From: Stenotrophomonas sp. VV52
GTDB taxonomy: Bacteria > Pseudomonadota > Gammaproteobacteria > Xanthomonadales > Xanthomonadaceae
Direction of reading: 5' to 3'
Length of the DNA stretch: 64,000 nucleotides
Assembly: GCF_002893095.1 (NCBI RefSeq)
Contig: NZ_PKQQ01000003.1
Span: 1-64,000, forward strand
A model generated the notes under the pieces. It was not told where the DNA came from, did not search any database, and was given only the letters and a program-made list of their open reading frames with translations. Shown here in pieces: positions 44,794 to 54,251 of the stretch. The position numbers and the translations under genes were made by a program. Every line of letters begins with the position of its first letter. Position 1 is the first letter of the stretch.

Positions 44794-44819
44794 GCCACGC
44801 CGGCCCGCGCCGGCGTGGC
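44794..44819 (+). terminator. Hairpin between the OB-fold gene and second MCP
   Basis: GCCACGCCGGC (44794-44804) and GCCGGCGTGGC (44809-44819) form a perfect 11-bp stem, loop CCGC. No T-run follows, so it may attenuate rather than end transcription into the MCP gene. Confidence 0.6.
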
Positions 44820-44873
44820 TGCTGCAACCGGGCCTGAGACCCGGGCGCGTCTGCCACAGGAGAGTGCACCACC

Positions 44874-47240
44874 ATGCAATGGATCAAGAACCTCAAACTG
44901 ATGCCGAAGTTGATGCTGACTTTTGGCGTCATCCTGCTGGTGATGCTGCTGCAGGGCGTGGTCGCCTATCGCGGCCTGCACTCCCTCAACAACGTGACCA
45001 CCGAACTGGCCGGCAACCGGATGGAAAGCATCCGCATGGCCGGCGAAATGCGTGGCATGCTCGGTGAATACCGCAACTCGGCCTACCAGGGCCTGATCCG
45101 CGCCAGCGACGACGTCAAGGCCGAAGCCAAGACCCGCGCCAAGGACCTGCGCGGCAAGATCGACGCCTCGATCAAGAAGTACCCCGCGCTGATCGACAGC
45201 CCCCAGCAGAAGAAGCTGTTCGACGCCTTCGCCAAGGACTGGACCGACTCGCTCGCCTCCTACGACGCCGTCACCGAAATGCTCGAGCTCGACCTGCCGG
45301 ACGATGCCATCGACACCTTCGTCGGCGAAACCCGCACCAAGCACCTCAAGGCCGCCACCGCGCTTGAGACCCTGATTGCCGAAGACAACCGCCTCGCCCG
45401 CGCCTCACGCGAAGAGGCCGAATCGACCTACGCCACCTCCGCCACCCTGACCGTCATCGCCCTGCTCGGCGGCGCCGCGCTCGGCCTGGTGCTGGTCTAC
45501 CTGTTCGCCCGTTCGCTGGTCGGCGCCGTCCGTGGCGCGGTCTCGGTCTCCAACGAGGTGGCCGGCGGCAAGCTCGATGGCCATATCGACGTCACCCGCC
45601 AGGACGAAGTCGGCGAGCTGATGCAGGCCATGCAGCGCATGCAGCGCGACCTGCGCGAACGCACCGAAACCGAACAGGCCGTGGCCCGCGAGAACCTGCG
45701 CATCCGTACCGCGCTGGATTACAGCTCCACCGGCGTCTACCTGACCGACAACCACCTCAACATCGTCTACGCCAACCGCGCCCTGGAACAGACCCTGTCC
45801 CAGTACCAGGACGACCTGCGCGCCAGCCTGCCGGACTTCGACGCCGGCACCAGCCTGGTCGGTCGCCCGCTGACCGTGCTCGAGCACCGTGGCGAAATGG
45901 ACGCCAACCTGCTGGCCAACCTCAAGCAGCACGGCGTTGCCCGTCGCGCCATGCAGTTCGGTGACGCCCAGTTCGCCCAGGTGGTCTCCACCATCCGCAA
46001 CGAAGAAGGCGAGAGCGTCGGCCACGTGGTCGAATGGCGCGACCGCACCCCCGAAGCGCTGGTCGAAGCCGAAGTGGCCCGCGTGATCGCCCAGGCCGCC
46101 GCCGGCGACCTGTCCGGCCGCATCAGTGCCGAAGGCAAGGACGGCTTCTTCCTGCAGCTGGCGCAGCAGATCAACGGCCTGCTCGACGCCAACGCCTCGA
46201 GCATCGAACAGATCTCCGGCCTGCTCACCGCGCTGTCGCAGGGCGACCTGACCGTGCGCATGCACGGTGAGTTCGAAGGCGTGTTCGCCACCATGCGCGA
46301 CGACGCCAACGCCACCGCCGAACAGCTCAGCGGCATCGTCACCAAAATCAAGCAGTCCAGCCGGGCGATCAGCACCGCCGCCAGCGAAATCGCCAGCGGC
46401 AACAGCGACCTGTCGCGCCGTACCGAACAGCAGGCCGCCAACCTGGAAGAAACCGCCGCCTCGATGGAGGAACTGACCTCCACCGTGCGCCAGAACGCCG
46501 AACACGCCCGCCAGGCCAACCAGCTCGCCATCGGCGCGCACACGGTCGCCTCGCAGGGTGGCGACGTGGTCGGCCAGGTGGTCACCACCATGAGCGCGAT
46601 CCAGACCTCGTCCAAGAAGATCGCCGAAATCATCTCGGTGATCGACGGTATCGCGTTCCAGACCAACATCCTGGCGCTGAACGCCGCGGTGGAAGCGGCG
46701 CGTGCCGGCGAACAGGGCCGCGGCTTCGCCGTGGTCGCCTCCGAAGTACGTACCCTGGCCCAGCGTTCGGCCGGTGCGGCCAAGGAGATCAAGGGCCTGA
46801 TCGACGATTCGGTCGGCAAGGTCAATGACGGCTCGGCCCTGGTCCACAAGGCCGGCGCCACCATGGGCGAGATCGTCGCCTCGGTGCAGCGCGTCACCGA
46901 CATCATGGCCGAGATCTCCGCCGCTTCGCAGGAACAGTCGGCCGGCATCGAACAGGTCAACCAGACCGTGGTGCAGATGGACGAAACCACCCAGCAGAAC
47001 GCCGCGCTGGTGGAAGAAGCCACCGCTGCCGCCCGCGCCATGGAAGAACAGGCCGGCCACCTCAGCGACGCCGTCTCGATCTTCCGCCTCGACGAGCATG
47101 AAGTGCTGGCGCCGGCACCGGTCGCTGCACCCGCACCGCGCGTTGCCGCCCGCCCGGTGGTTGCCGCTGCACCGGCACGCAAGCCGGCCAGCCGTGCGGT
47201 TGCCGCCGAACTGGCCGAAGGCGACTGGCAGGAGTTCTAA
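44874..47240 (+). CDS. Methyl-accepting chemotaxis protein with cytoplasmic PAS domain
   Basis: A 788-aa receptor: membrane helix 1 (~11-31), periplasmic 4HB-type domain (~32-185), membrane helix 2 (~188-212), HAMP, PAS domain (~272-395; [20 protein letters not shown]), HAMP-like units ([21 protein letters not shown]) and the conserved signalling domain. It ends EGDWQEF, a CheR/CheB tether motif. The PAS domain suggests sensing of redox state, a cofactor or a small cytoplasmic ligand. AGGAG is 11 bases before the ATG. No separate strong promoter was seen, so it may be read from the sigma-28 site before the OB-fold gene. Confidence 0.93.
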   Translation: MQWIKNLKLMPKLMLTFGVILLVMLLQGVVAYRGLHSLNNVTTELAGNRMESIRMAGEMRGMLGEYRNSAYQGLIRASDDVKAEAKTRAKDLRGKIDASIKKYPALIDSPQQKKLFDAFAKDWTDSLASYDAVTEMLELDLPDDAIDTFVGETRTKHLKAATALETLIAEDNRLARASREEAESTYATSATLTVIALLGGAALGLVLVYLFARSLVGAVRGAVSVSNEVAGGKLDGHIDVTRQDEVGELMQAMQRMQRDLRERTETEQAVARENLRIRTALDYSSTGVYLTDNHLNIVYANRALEQTLSQYQDDLRASLPDFDAGTSLVGRPLTVLEHRGEMDANLLANLKQHGVARRAMQFGDAQFAQVVSTIRNEEGESVGHVVEWRDRTPEALVEAEVARVIAQAAAGDLSGRISAEGKDGFFLQLAQQINGLLDANASSIEQISGLLTALSQGDLTVRMHGEFEGVFATMRDDANATAEQLSGIVTKIKQSSRAISTAASEIASGNSDLSRRTEQQAANLEETAASMEELTSTVRQNAEHARQANQLAIGAHTVASQGGDVVGQVVTTMSAIQTSSKKIAEIISVIDGIAFQTNILALNAAVEAARAGEQGRGFAVVASEVRTLAQRSAGAAKEIKGLIDDSVGKVNDGSALVHKAGATMGEIVASVQRVTDIMAEISAASQEQSAGIEQVNQTVVQMDETTQQNAALVEEATAAARAMEEQAGHLSDAVSIFRLDEHEVLAPAPVAAPAPRVAARPVVAAAPARKPASRAVAAELAEGDWQEF
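46392..47051 (+). repeat. 660-bp near-identical MCP signalling segment, copy 2
   Basis: Gap-free homologue of 41945-42604 and 48822-49481. Confidence 0.85.
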
Positions 47241-47272
47241 GCGCTACTCACTCGCGTGACGCGCAACAGACC

Positions 47273-47304
47273 AGGCCCCGGTGCGCATGCACCGGGGCCT
47301 TTTC
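47273..47304 (+). terminator. Terminator after second MCP gene
   Basis: AGGCCCCGGTGC (47273-47284) and GCACCGGGGCCT (47289-47300) form a perfect 12-bp stem with loop GCAT, then TTTT counting the last stem base. Confidence 0.9.
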
Positions 47305-47338
47305 ATATCCCAGGCTGAATGCGCTCAGCTCGCACACC

Positions 47339-47365
47339 TCAATCCGACGCGTCCGCGGCCGATAA
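47339..47365 (+). promoter_or_regulatory. Sigma-28 promoter of third MCP gene
   Basis: TCAA (47339-47342), 15 bases, perfect GCCGATAA (47358-47365), 58 bases before the MCP start and after the preceding terminator. Confidence 0.78.
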
Positions 47366-47423
47366 CTCCTTTGCCGTCCCCTGTATGTCGACGGCATGCC
47401 CCCGCAGCAGAAGACCCGAATAC

Positions 47424-49676
47424 ATGAATCTCGCCAGCCGCTTCTCCAACCTCTCCGTCCGGGGCAAGCTCAACCTGCTCACCGCCCTGATCGCGCTTGG
47501 CGTGATCGTCCTTGCCATGATCGCCGCCCGCATCCAGTACCTGGACCTGGCCGAAACGCGCAAGGAGAGCCTGAAGACCCAAGTCGAACTCACCTACGGC
47601 ATCCTGGACCACTACAAGCGCCTGACCGAGAGCGGCGAACTCACCGAAGAAGCGGCCAAGAGCGCTGCCCTGCAGGCCCTGCACAGCATGCGCGGCGACA
47701 ACGACGCGGCGTACTACAACGTGCTGGCCACCGACTACACCCTGCTGATGCACCCGTTCGCGCCCGACCGCGTCGGCAAGGTGCAGAAGGACTACGTCTC
47801 CAAGGACGGCGTGCCGCTGTACCGGCAGCAGGTGGACCTGGCCAAGCAGAGCGGCGGCTTCACTTACTACTCGACCACCAAGCCCGGCAACGGCGAGGCC
47901 CTGATCGAAAAGGCCACCTACGCCGGCATGTATGCACCGTGGCAGTGGGTGGTCACCAGCGGCGTGTACATGGACGACGTGCAGTCCGACGCGCTGGCCT
48001 TCACCGGCATCATGGCCGGCAGCGGCGGCGCCGTGGTGCTGCTGGTGCTGGCCCTGAGCTGGCTGATCGGCAACCGCATCACCGGGCCGCTGCGCCAGGC
48101 CACCAGCGTGGCCGAGAGCATCGCGCGCGGCAAGCTGGACAGCCGCATCGGCGTGCAGGCCCAGGACGAACCCGGCCGCCTGCTGGAAAGCATGGGCCGC
48201 ATGCAGCAGCAGCTGCACGCGGTGATCGGCGCCCAGCGTGAAATGGCCAGCCAGCACGACGCCGGCCAGACCGGCTACCGCATGGACGAAGCCGCCTTCC
48301 CGGGCGAGTACGGCCTGATGGTGCATGAAACCAACACCCTGGTCGGCGCGCACGTGCAGACCATGCAGGAGGTGCTGGCCGTGGTCCAGCGCTACGCCAT
48401 CGGCGACCTGAGCGCCGACATCGCCCGTTACCCGGGCGACAAGGCCGCGATCAGCACCACCGTCGACGCGGTCAAGCACAACCTGGCCAGCATCAACGCC
48501 GAGATCAAGCGCCTGGGCGCCGCGGCCGCTGCAGGCGATTTCAGCCAGCGCGGCGACAGCGACCGCTTCGACCACGACTTCGCGCAGATGATCGCCAGCC
48601 TCAACGCGATGATGCAGGTCAGCGACGACAACCTCGGCAAGCTATCGCAGCTGCTCTCGGCGATCGCCGAAGGCGACCTCACCGCGCGCATGCACGGCGA
48701 CTACCAGGGCGTGTTCGCGACCATGCGCGACGACGCCAACGCCACCGTCGCGCAGCTGACCCAGATCGTCGGCCAGATCCAGCAGGCCGCCGGCAACATC
48801 AACCTGGTCGCCGGCGAGATCGCCACCGGCAACAGCGACCTGTCGCGCCGTACCGAGCAGCAGGCCGCCAACCTGGAAGAAACCGCCGCCTCCATGGAGG
48901 AGCTGACCTCCACCGTGCGCCAGAATGCCGAACACGCGCGCCAGGCCAACCAGCTCGCCATCGGCGCGCACAGCGTCGCCTCGCAGGGCGGTGAAGTAGT
49001 CGGCCAGGTGGTCACCACCATGAGCGCGATCGAAGCCAGCTCCAGGCGCATTGCCGAGATCATCTCGGTGATCGACGGCATCGCCTTCCAGACCAACATC
49101 CTGGCCCTGAACGCCGCGGTGGAAGCGGCGCGTGCCGGCGAACAGGGCCGCGGGTTCGCCGTGGTCGCCTCCGAAGTGCGCACCCTGGCCCAGCGTTCGG
49201 CGGGTGCCGCCAAGGAGATCAAGGGCCTGATCGACGACTCGGTGGCCAGCGTGGCCGACGGCTCGGCGCTGGTGCACAAGGCCGGCACCACCATGGGCGA
49301 GATCGTCGCCTCGGTGCAGCGCGTGAACGACATCATGGCCGAGATCTCGGCGGCCTCGCAGGAGCAGTCGGCCGGCATCGAACAGGTCAACCAGACCGTG
49401 GTGCAGATGGACGAAACCACCCAGCAGAACGCCGCACTGGTGGAAGAAGCCACCGCCGCCGCCCGCGCCATGGAAGAACAGGCGACCCAGCTGGCCGACG
49501 CCGTCTCGATCTTCCGCCTCGACAACCAGGTCGCCAACGCGGTCAGCGCGGTCGCCGCACGCGTCGCACCGCCTGCACCACTGCGCAGCGTAAAGCCAGT
49601 TGCGACCACGTCGTCTCCCGGCGCGCGTGCGCCCCGCACTACGCCGACCGACGACAACAACTGGCAGGAATTCTGA
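47424..49676 (+). CDS. Methyl-accepting chemotaxis protein with single Cache sensor
   Basis: A 750-aa receptor: membrane helix 1 (~15-35), periplasmic sCache_2-type domain (~36-190; [55 protein letters not shown]), membrane helix 2 (~195-217), HAMP plus HAMP-like units and the signalling domain; it ends DNNWQEF. sCache_2 receptors often sense organic acids; the actual ligand is unknown. ATG 47424 is preferred over a frame extension to 47319 that would overlap the promoter. Confidence 0.94.
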   Translation: MNLASRFSNLSVRGKLNLLTALIALGVIVLAMIAARIQYLDLAETRKESLKTQVELTYGILDHYKRLTESGELTEEAAKSAALQALHSMRGDNDAAYYNVLATDYTLLMHPFAPDRVGKVQKDYVSKDGVPLYRQQVDLAKQSGGFTYYSTTKPGNGEALIEKATYAGMYAPWQWVVTSGVYMDDVQSDALAFTGIMAGSGGAVVLLVLALSWLIGNRITGPLRQATSVAESIARGKLDSRIGVQAQDEPGRLLESMGRMQQQLHAVIGAQREMASQHDAGQTGYRMDEAAFPGEYGLMVHETNTLVGAHVQTMQEVLAVVQRYAIGDLSADIARYPGDKAAISTTVDAVKHNLASINAEIKRLGAAAAAGDFSQRGDSDRFDHDFAQMIASLNAMMQVSDDNLGKLSQLLSAIAEGDLTARMHGDYQGVFATMRDDANATVAQLTQIVGQIQQAAGNINLVAGEIATGNSDLSRRTEQQAANLEETAASMEELTSTVRQNAEHARQANQLAIGAHSVASQGGEVVGQVVTTMSAIEASSRRIAEIISVIDGIAFQTNILALNAAVEAARAGEQGRGFAVVASEVRTLAQRSAGAAKEIKGLIDDSVASVADGSALVHKAGTTMGEIVASVQRVNDIMAEISAASQEQSAGIEQVNQTVVQMDETTQQNAALVEEATAAARAMEEQATQLADAVSIFRLDNQVANAVSAVAARVAPPAPLRSVKPVATTSSPGARAPRTTPTDDNNWQEF
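48822..49481 (+). repeat. 660-bp near-identical MCP signalling segment, copy 3
   Basis: Gap-free homologue of 41945-42604 and 46392-47051. Confidence 0.85.
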
Positions 49677-49677
49677 G

Positions 49678-49701
49678 GTAGAGCGGAGCTCTGCTCCGCT
49701 T
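49678..49701. repeat. REP-like palindrome after third MCP
   Basis: GTAGAGCGGAGCTCTGCTCCGCTT contains AGCGGAGC pairing with GCTCCGCT. It is related to 4768-4791 and begins one base after the stop codon. Confidence 0.65.
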
Positions 49702-49732
49702 CCATCCGCCCCCCATTCTCCCGAGCGCGCCC

Positions 49733-50599
49733 GTGACCACGCCAACCGCCCCTGCCTCCGCCAGCACGCCCCACGGTCGCGAATTCGAGTTCGCCGACCG
49801 CGACTTCCGCCGGATCTGCGACCTGATCTACCAGCGTGTCGGCATCTCGCTGGCCCCGGCCAAGCGCGACATGGTCTACGGTCGCCTCTCTCGGCGCCTG
49901 CGCGCGCTCGGCCTGCGCAGCTTCCAGGACTACCTGGACCAGCTCGAAAGCCAGGGCGGCGATGAATGGCAGGCGTTCACCAACGCGCTGACCACCAACC
50001 TCACCGCGTTCTTCCGTGAACCGCACCACTTCGAAAAGCTCGACGCCGAACTGCGCGCACGTACCGGCCACGGCACCCTGCAGTTGTGGTCGTGCGCCGC
50101 CTCCACCGGTGAAGAGCCCTACTCGATGGCGATCACCGCCTGCGAAGCGTTTGGCACCCTGAAGCCACCGGTGCGGATCCTGGCCACCGACGTCGACACC
50201 CAGGTGTTGGCCACCGCCAGCAAGGGTGTCTACGCCATCGACCGCGTCTCCGGGCTCGATCCGGCGATCAAGAAGCGCTACTTCCAGCGCGGCAGCGGCC
50301 CCAACGAAGGCCAGTGCCGCGTGCATCCGGCCCTGCGCGAGCTGATCGACTTCCGCCCGCTCAACCTGCTGGCGCCGCGCTACGACGTCGGCGGCCCGTT
50401 CGACGCCCTGTTCTGCCGCAACGTCATGATCTATTTCGACAAGCCCACCCAGCGCGGCATCCTCTCGCGGCTGATCCAGCACATGGGCGACGACGGCCTG
50501 CTCTACACCGGGCATTCGGAGAACTACCTGCACGCCGCCGACCTGATCCAGCCGTGCGGCCGGACCCTCTACAAGCGCGCTCCCGGAGCCCCGGCATGA
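49733..50599 (+). CDS. cheR: Chemoreceptor methyltransferase CheR
   Basis: Uses SAM to methylate glutamates of MCPs. The 288-aa protein has the N-terminal helical domain ([20 protein letters not shown]) and the SAM-binding domain ([45 protein letters not shown]). GTG 49733 is the start used; it follows the third MCP by 56 bases. Its stop overlaps the cheD ATG by 4 bases. Confidence 0.96.
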   Translation: MTTPTAPASASTPHGREFEFADRDFRRICDLIYQRVGISLAPAKRDMVYGRLSRRLRALGLRSFQDYLDQLESQGGDEWQAFTNALTTNLTAFFREPHHFEKLDAELRARTGHGTLQLWSCAASTGEEPYSMAITACEAFGTLKPPVRILATDVDTQVLATASKGVYAIDRVSGLDPAIKKRYFQRGSGPNEGQCRVHPALRELIDFRPLNLLAPRYDVGGPFDALFCRNVMIYFDKPTQRGILSRLIQHMGDDGLLYTGHSENYLHAADLIQPCGRTLYKRAPGAPA

Positions 50600-51192
50600 A
50601 CCTCGCCGCCCGCACCGACGAGGTGATGCGTTACTACGACAGCCGCTTCAAGGTCACCGCCGCCAAGCTGCTGCCGACCCAGTACCTGGTGGTCGACGAT
50701 GAAACCGCACTCACCACCACCCTGGGATCGTGCGTGGCCGCGTGCCTGCGCGACCCTGTGCTCAAGATCGGCGGGATGAACCACTTCCTGCTGCCCGAAG
50801 GCAACGTCGGCGACGGCGCACCGGCCCGCTACGGCAGCTACGCCATGGAACTGCTGATCAACGACCTGCTCAAGCGTGGCGCACACCGCAAGCGCCTGGA
50901 AGCCAAGGTGTTCGGCGGCGCCAACGTGCTCAAGGGCTTCACCAGCAATCCGGTCGGCACCCGCAATGCCGAGTTCGTGCGCCAGTACCTGCAGGCCGAG
51001 CACATTCCGGTGCTGGCCGAAGACCTGTGCGGCATCCACCCGCGCAAGGTGTGGTTCTTCGCCGACACCGGCCGCGTGGTGGTGCAGCGCCTGCCGCATG
51101 CGCACGAAGCCGAAGTGGCCGCGACCGAATCGGCGGTACGTGCACGCCTGTCGCGTGCCCCGGTCACCGGTGGCGTGGAGCTGTTCGAATGA
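50596..51192 (+). CDS. cheD: Chemoreceptor glutamine deamidase CheD
   Basis: Deamidates glutamines in MCPs. The 198-aa protein carries the catalytic Thr-Cys region [11 protein letters not shown], the His in GGMNHFLLP and the [10 protein letters not shown] segment. The gene overlaps cheR upstream and cheB downstream by 4 bases, so R-D-B are translated together. Confidence 0.95.
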   Translation: MNLAARTDEVMRYYDSRFKVTAAKLLPTQYLVVDDETALTTTLGSCVAACLRDPVLKIGGMNHFLLPEGNVGDGAPARYGSYAMELLINDLLKRGAHRKRLEAKVFGGANVLKGFTSNPVGTRNAEFVRQYLQAEHIPVLAEDLCGIHPRKVWFFADTGRVVVQRLPHAHEAEVAATESAVRARLSRAPVTGGVELFE

Positions 51193-52259
51193 TCAGTGGT
51201 TCGCCCGTACGTGTATTGATCGTGGACGACTCCGCCGTCGTGCGGCAGATGTTGAGCGAGATCCTCGCCAGCGACCCTGGCATCGAGGTGGTCGGCACCG
51301 CCGCCGACCCGCTGCTGGCGCGCGAGAAGATCAAGCGCCTCGCGCCCGACGTCATCACCCTGGATGTGGAAATGCCGCGCATGGACGGGCTGGCGTTCCT
51401 GGAAAACCTGATGCGCCTGCACCCGTTGCCGGTGGTGATGATCTCCTCGCTCACCGAGCGTGGCGCCGACACCACCCTGCAGGCGCTGGCCCTGGGCGCG
51501 GTGGACTTCATTTCCAAGCCCAAGCTGGACGTCGCGCGCGGCCTGCAGGGCTATGCCGAAGAAATCATCGCCAAGGTCAAGATGGCCGCGCGCTCACGCG
51601 TGCGCACCCTGGCTCGCCCGATCGCCCCGCGCGTCACGCTCGACGCCGTGGCGCCCTCGCCCACCCGTTCCATCCAGTTCCGCACCACCGACCGCCTGAT
51701 CGCCATCGGCGCCTCCGCCGGCGGCACCGAAGCGCTGCGCGTGGTGCTGGAAGGGATGCCGGCCGACGCGCCGGCCGTGGTGCTCACCCAGCACCTGCCC
51801 GCCACCTTCAGCACCGCCTTCGCCGAACGCCTGGACCGCCACTCGGCGATGTCCGTACGCGAAGCCAGCGACGGCGAAGCCGTGCTGGCCGGCCACGCCT
51901 ACCTGCCCCCGGGCGGCAAGCACCTGCGCGTGATCCGCGACGGCGCCCGCTGGCGCTGCCGCATCGACGACGGCCCGGCGGTGAACCGGCACAAGCCGGC
52001 CGTGGATGTACTGTTCCGCTCCGTGGCGGAAAGCGCCGGTGCCAATGCCATCGGCGCGATCCTCACCGGCATGGGCGACGACGGCGCGCGCGGGCTGCTG
52101 GAGCTGAAAAATGTCGGCGCCCCAACTCTCGTCCAGGACGAAGCAACCAGCGTGGTCTGGGGCATGCCGGGAGCGGCGTTCAAGCTGGGTGCGGCGGAAG
52201 AGCAGGTGCCACTGGAGCGAATCGCGGAGCGCCTGATGGCACTCGCACGGGGAGCCTGA
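51189..52259 (+). CDS. cheB: Chemotaxis methylesterase/response regulator CheB
   Basis: Removes methyl groups from MCPs and provides adaptation feedback. The 356-aa protein has a receiver domain (D13/D14, D59 in [14 protein letters not shown] in FISKPK), a linker, and the methylesterase domain with the Ser-His-Asp triad in [19 protein letters not shown] and GMGDDGARG. Last gene of the chemotaxis island; it is followed by a REP palindrome and convergent ligI. It is the only cheB in the window. Confidence 0.96.
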   Translation: MISGSPVRVLIVDDSAVVRQMLSEILASDPGIEVVGTAADPLLAREKIKRLAPDVITLDVEMPRMDGLAFLENLMRLHPLPVVMISSLTERGADTTLQALALGAVDFISKPKLDVARGLQGYAEEIIAKVKMAARSRVRTLARPIAPRVTLDAVAPSPTRSIQFRTTDRLIAIGASAGGTEALRVVLEGMPADAPAVVLTQHLPATFSTAFAERLDRHSAMSVREASDGEAVLAGHAYLPPGGKHLRVIRDGARWRCRIDDGPAVNRHKPAVDVLFRSVAESAGANAIGAILTGMGDDGARGLLELKNVGAPTLVQDEATSVVWGMPGAAFKLGAAEEQVPLERIAERLMALARGA

Positions 52260-52264
52260 CGCCA

Positions 52265-52302
52265 CCCCGGCGGTCGATCGGGATGCGACCCTACCGCCGG
52301 GG
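52265..52302. repeat. REP-like palindrome of the CGACCCTACCG family, copy 3
   Basis: CCCCGGCGGT (52265-52274) pairs perfectly with ACCGCCGGGG (52293-52302). It lies between the convergent ends of cheB and ligI and probably acts as a bidirectional terminator. Confidence 0.75.
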
Positions 52303-52319
52303 TCGCTGCGCTGATGCCA

Positions 52320-53207
52320 TCACGGCCAATACAACCGCATCGGGTTGTCTACCAACAACCTCCGTTGCAACTCCCCGGTCACCGCAATCCGCGGAATCAC
52401 ATCAACCAGCGCCCCGTCATCGGGCATGTGCGACTTCAGGTTCGGGTGCGGCCAATCCGTACCCCACAGCACCCTGTCCGGGAACTGCTCCACAAGATGC
52501 TTCGCGAACGGCACCACGTCGTCGTAGCGCGGCGGACCGGATCTCGAGAGGCGCTCAGGGCAACTGACCTTGGTCCAGACGTTCGGATGCTCGCGCATCA
52601 ATCGCACGAAACGCTGGAACTCAGGCCCCTCAACGGGCTGGGTGACATCCGGGCGTCCCATATGGTCCACCACCACCGTGGTCGGCAGCGACGTGAAGAA
52701 GTCCCACCGCTCTGCCAGGTCCGCCGCCTCGAAATACACCACCACGTGCCAGCCCAGCGGCGCGATCCGCTCGATGATCGCGCGGTAATACGCATCCGGC
52801 TTCGGGTCCACCAACCGCTTCACGAAATTGAAGCGTACGCCGCGAACACCGGCCTCATGCAGCTCGCGCAGCTCCACGTCGGTCACGGTATCGCGCACCG
52901 TCGCCACGCCCCGCGCCAAGCCATCCGAATTGCGCAGCGCATCCACCAGCGCGCTGTTGTCAGCACCATGGCAGGTCGCCTGCACGATCACGTTGCGGCT
53001 GAAGCCGAGGTGGTCGCGCAATGCGAACAACTGCTCCTTGCCCGCATCGCACGGCGTGTACTTGCGCTCCGGCGCGTACGGAAACCGGTTGCCCGGGCCG
53101 AACACATGGCAGTGCGCATCCACCGCGCCCGGCGGCGGCACGAATGTCGGCCGACTCGGTTCAGGGCAGAAGTCCAGCCAGTCCGCATCTTTCACGAAGT
53201 CGCTCAT
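52320..53207 (-). CDS. ligI: 2-pyrone-4,6-dicarboxylate hydrolase LigI
   Basis: Hydrolyses PDC to 4-oxalomesaconate. The 295-aa amidohydrolase-fold protein has the expected HxH-type motif DAHCHVFGPGNRFPYAPERK (near residue 31), VVVDHMGRPDVTQPVEGPEF and the C-terminal WGTDWPHPNLK with the catalytic Asp; length equals that of the Sphingobium enzyme (about 293 aa). Last gene of the minus-strand operon; its ATG overlaps the ligJ stop by one base. Confidence 0.92.
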   Translation of the reverse strand: MSDFVKDADWLDFCPEPSRPTFVPPPGAVDAHCHVFGPGNRFPYAPERKYTPCDAGKEQLFALRDHLGFSRNVIVQATCHGADNSALVDALRNSDGLARGVATVRDTVTDVELRELHEAGVRGVRFNFVKRLVDPKPDAYYRAIIERIAPLGWHVVVYFEAADLAERWDFFTSLPTTVVVDHMGRPDVTQPVEGPEFQRFVRLMREHPNVWTKVSCPERLSRSGPPRYDDVVPFAKHLVEQFPDRVLWGTDWPHPNLKSHMPDDGALVDVIPRIAVTGELQRRLLVDNPMRLYWP

Positions 53208-54229
53208 TACAGCCCCCTCGCCTTCAGTTGTGCGTCCAGGCGCGGGTACACGCGCCTGGCATTGCCCGACAGCACCTTGGCGCGGTCGTCGGCCGACAAC
53301 CCCAGCGCCTCCACATAACGCAGCGTGTCATCGAAGAACTGTCCCGTCTCCGGGTCGATCCCGCGCACCGCGCCCACCATTTCAGAGCCGAACAGGATGT
53401 TGTCGATGTCGATCACCTTGAACAGCAGGTCGATGCCCGGCTGATGGTATACGCAGGTATCGAAGAATACGTTCTTCATCACATGTTCGCTCAGCGGCGG
53501 CTTGCCCAGCATGTCTGCCAGCCCACGGAAGCGGCCCCAGTGGTACGGTACCGCGCCACCCCCATGCGGGATGATGAAGCGCAGGGTCGGGAAGTCGCGG
53601 AACAGGTCGCCCTGCAGGAACTGCATGAACGCGGTGGTGTCGGCGTTGAGGTAGTGCGCGCCGGTGGCATGGAAGTTGGCGTTGCAGCTGCCCGACACAT
53701 GCACCATCGCCGGCACGTCCAGCTCGACCATCTTCTCGAAGAACGGGTACCAGGCGCGGTCGGTCAACGGCAGCCCGGTCCAGTGCCCGCCGGACGGATC
53801 CGGATTGAGGTTGCAGCCGACGAACCCCAGCTCGTTCACGCAGCGCTCCAGCTCGGCGATCGAATGGGCGATCGGCACCCCCGGCGACTGCGGCAGCTGG
53901 CACACCCCGATGAAGGTCTCCGGGTACAAGCGCACAACCCGCGCGATCAGGTCGTTGCAGCGGCGGGTCCATTCGGCGCTGACCGCTTCGTCGCCGATGT
54001 GATGGGCCATGGTGCTGGCCCGCGGCGAGAAGATGGTCATGTCCGCGCCGCGCTCGCGCAGCAGGCGCAGCTGGTTGGATTCAACGCTTTCGCGCAGCTC
54101 GTCGTCGCTGATCTCCGGGTAGACCGGCGCCGGCAGGGTCGGATCGTTGAAGTGCGCTACCTGCGCCTTGCGGAACGCGTCATGGCTGGCGGGAGCGGTG
54201 GTGTAGTGACCGTGGCAGTCGATGATCAT
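53207..54229 (-). CDS. ligJ: 4-oxalomesaconate hydratase LigJ
   Basis: Hydrates the tautomerised 4-oxalomesaconate to 4-carboxy-4-hydroxy-2-oxoadipate. The 340-aa protein belongs to the zinc amidohydrolase type (not the PIG-L-like GalB type): metal-binding MIIDCHGHYTTAP, VHVSGS, IPHGGGAVPYHWGR, and LFGSEMVGAVRGID, in which Glu replaces the usual amidohydrolase Asp, as known for LigJ. Fits the family length of about 341 aa. Lies 22 bases after the porin gene. Confidence 0.92.
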   Translation of the reverse strand: MIIDCHGHYTTAPASHDAFRKAQVAHFNDPTLPAPVYPEISDDELRESVESNQLRLLRERGADMTIFSPRASTMAHHIGDEAVSAEWTRRCNDLIARVVRLYPETFIGVCQLPQSPGVPIAHSIAELERCVNELGFVGCNLNPDPSGGHWTGLPLTDRAWYPFFEKMVELDVPAMVHVSGSCNANFHATGAHYLNADTTAFMQFLQGDLFRDFPTLRFIIPHGGGAVPYHWGRFRGLADMLGKPPLSEHVMKNVFFDTCVYHQPGIDLLFKVIDIDNILFGSEMVGAVRGIDPETGQFFDDTLRYVEALGLSADDRAKVLSGNARRVYPRLDAQLKARGL

Positions 54230-54251
54230 GGGAGGCCTCGTGGGGGAGGAG

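Noticed and set aside
52320-54229. Amidohydrolases as generic 'TIM-barrel' decarboxylases such as ACMSD
   Set aside because: The four-enzyme set with ligU and ligK, their lengths, and LigJ's FGSEMVG metal motif point clearly to the PDC pathway.
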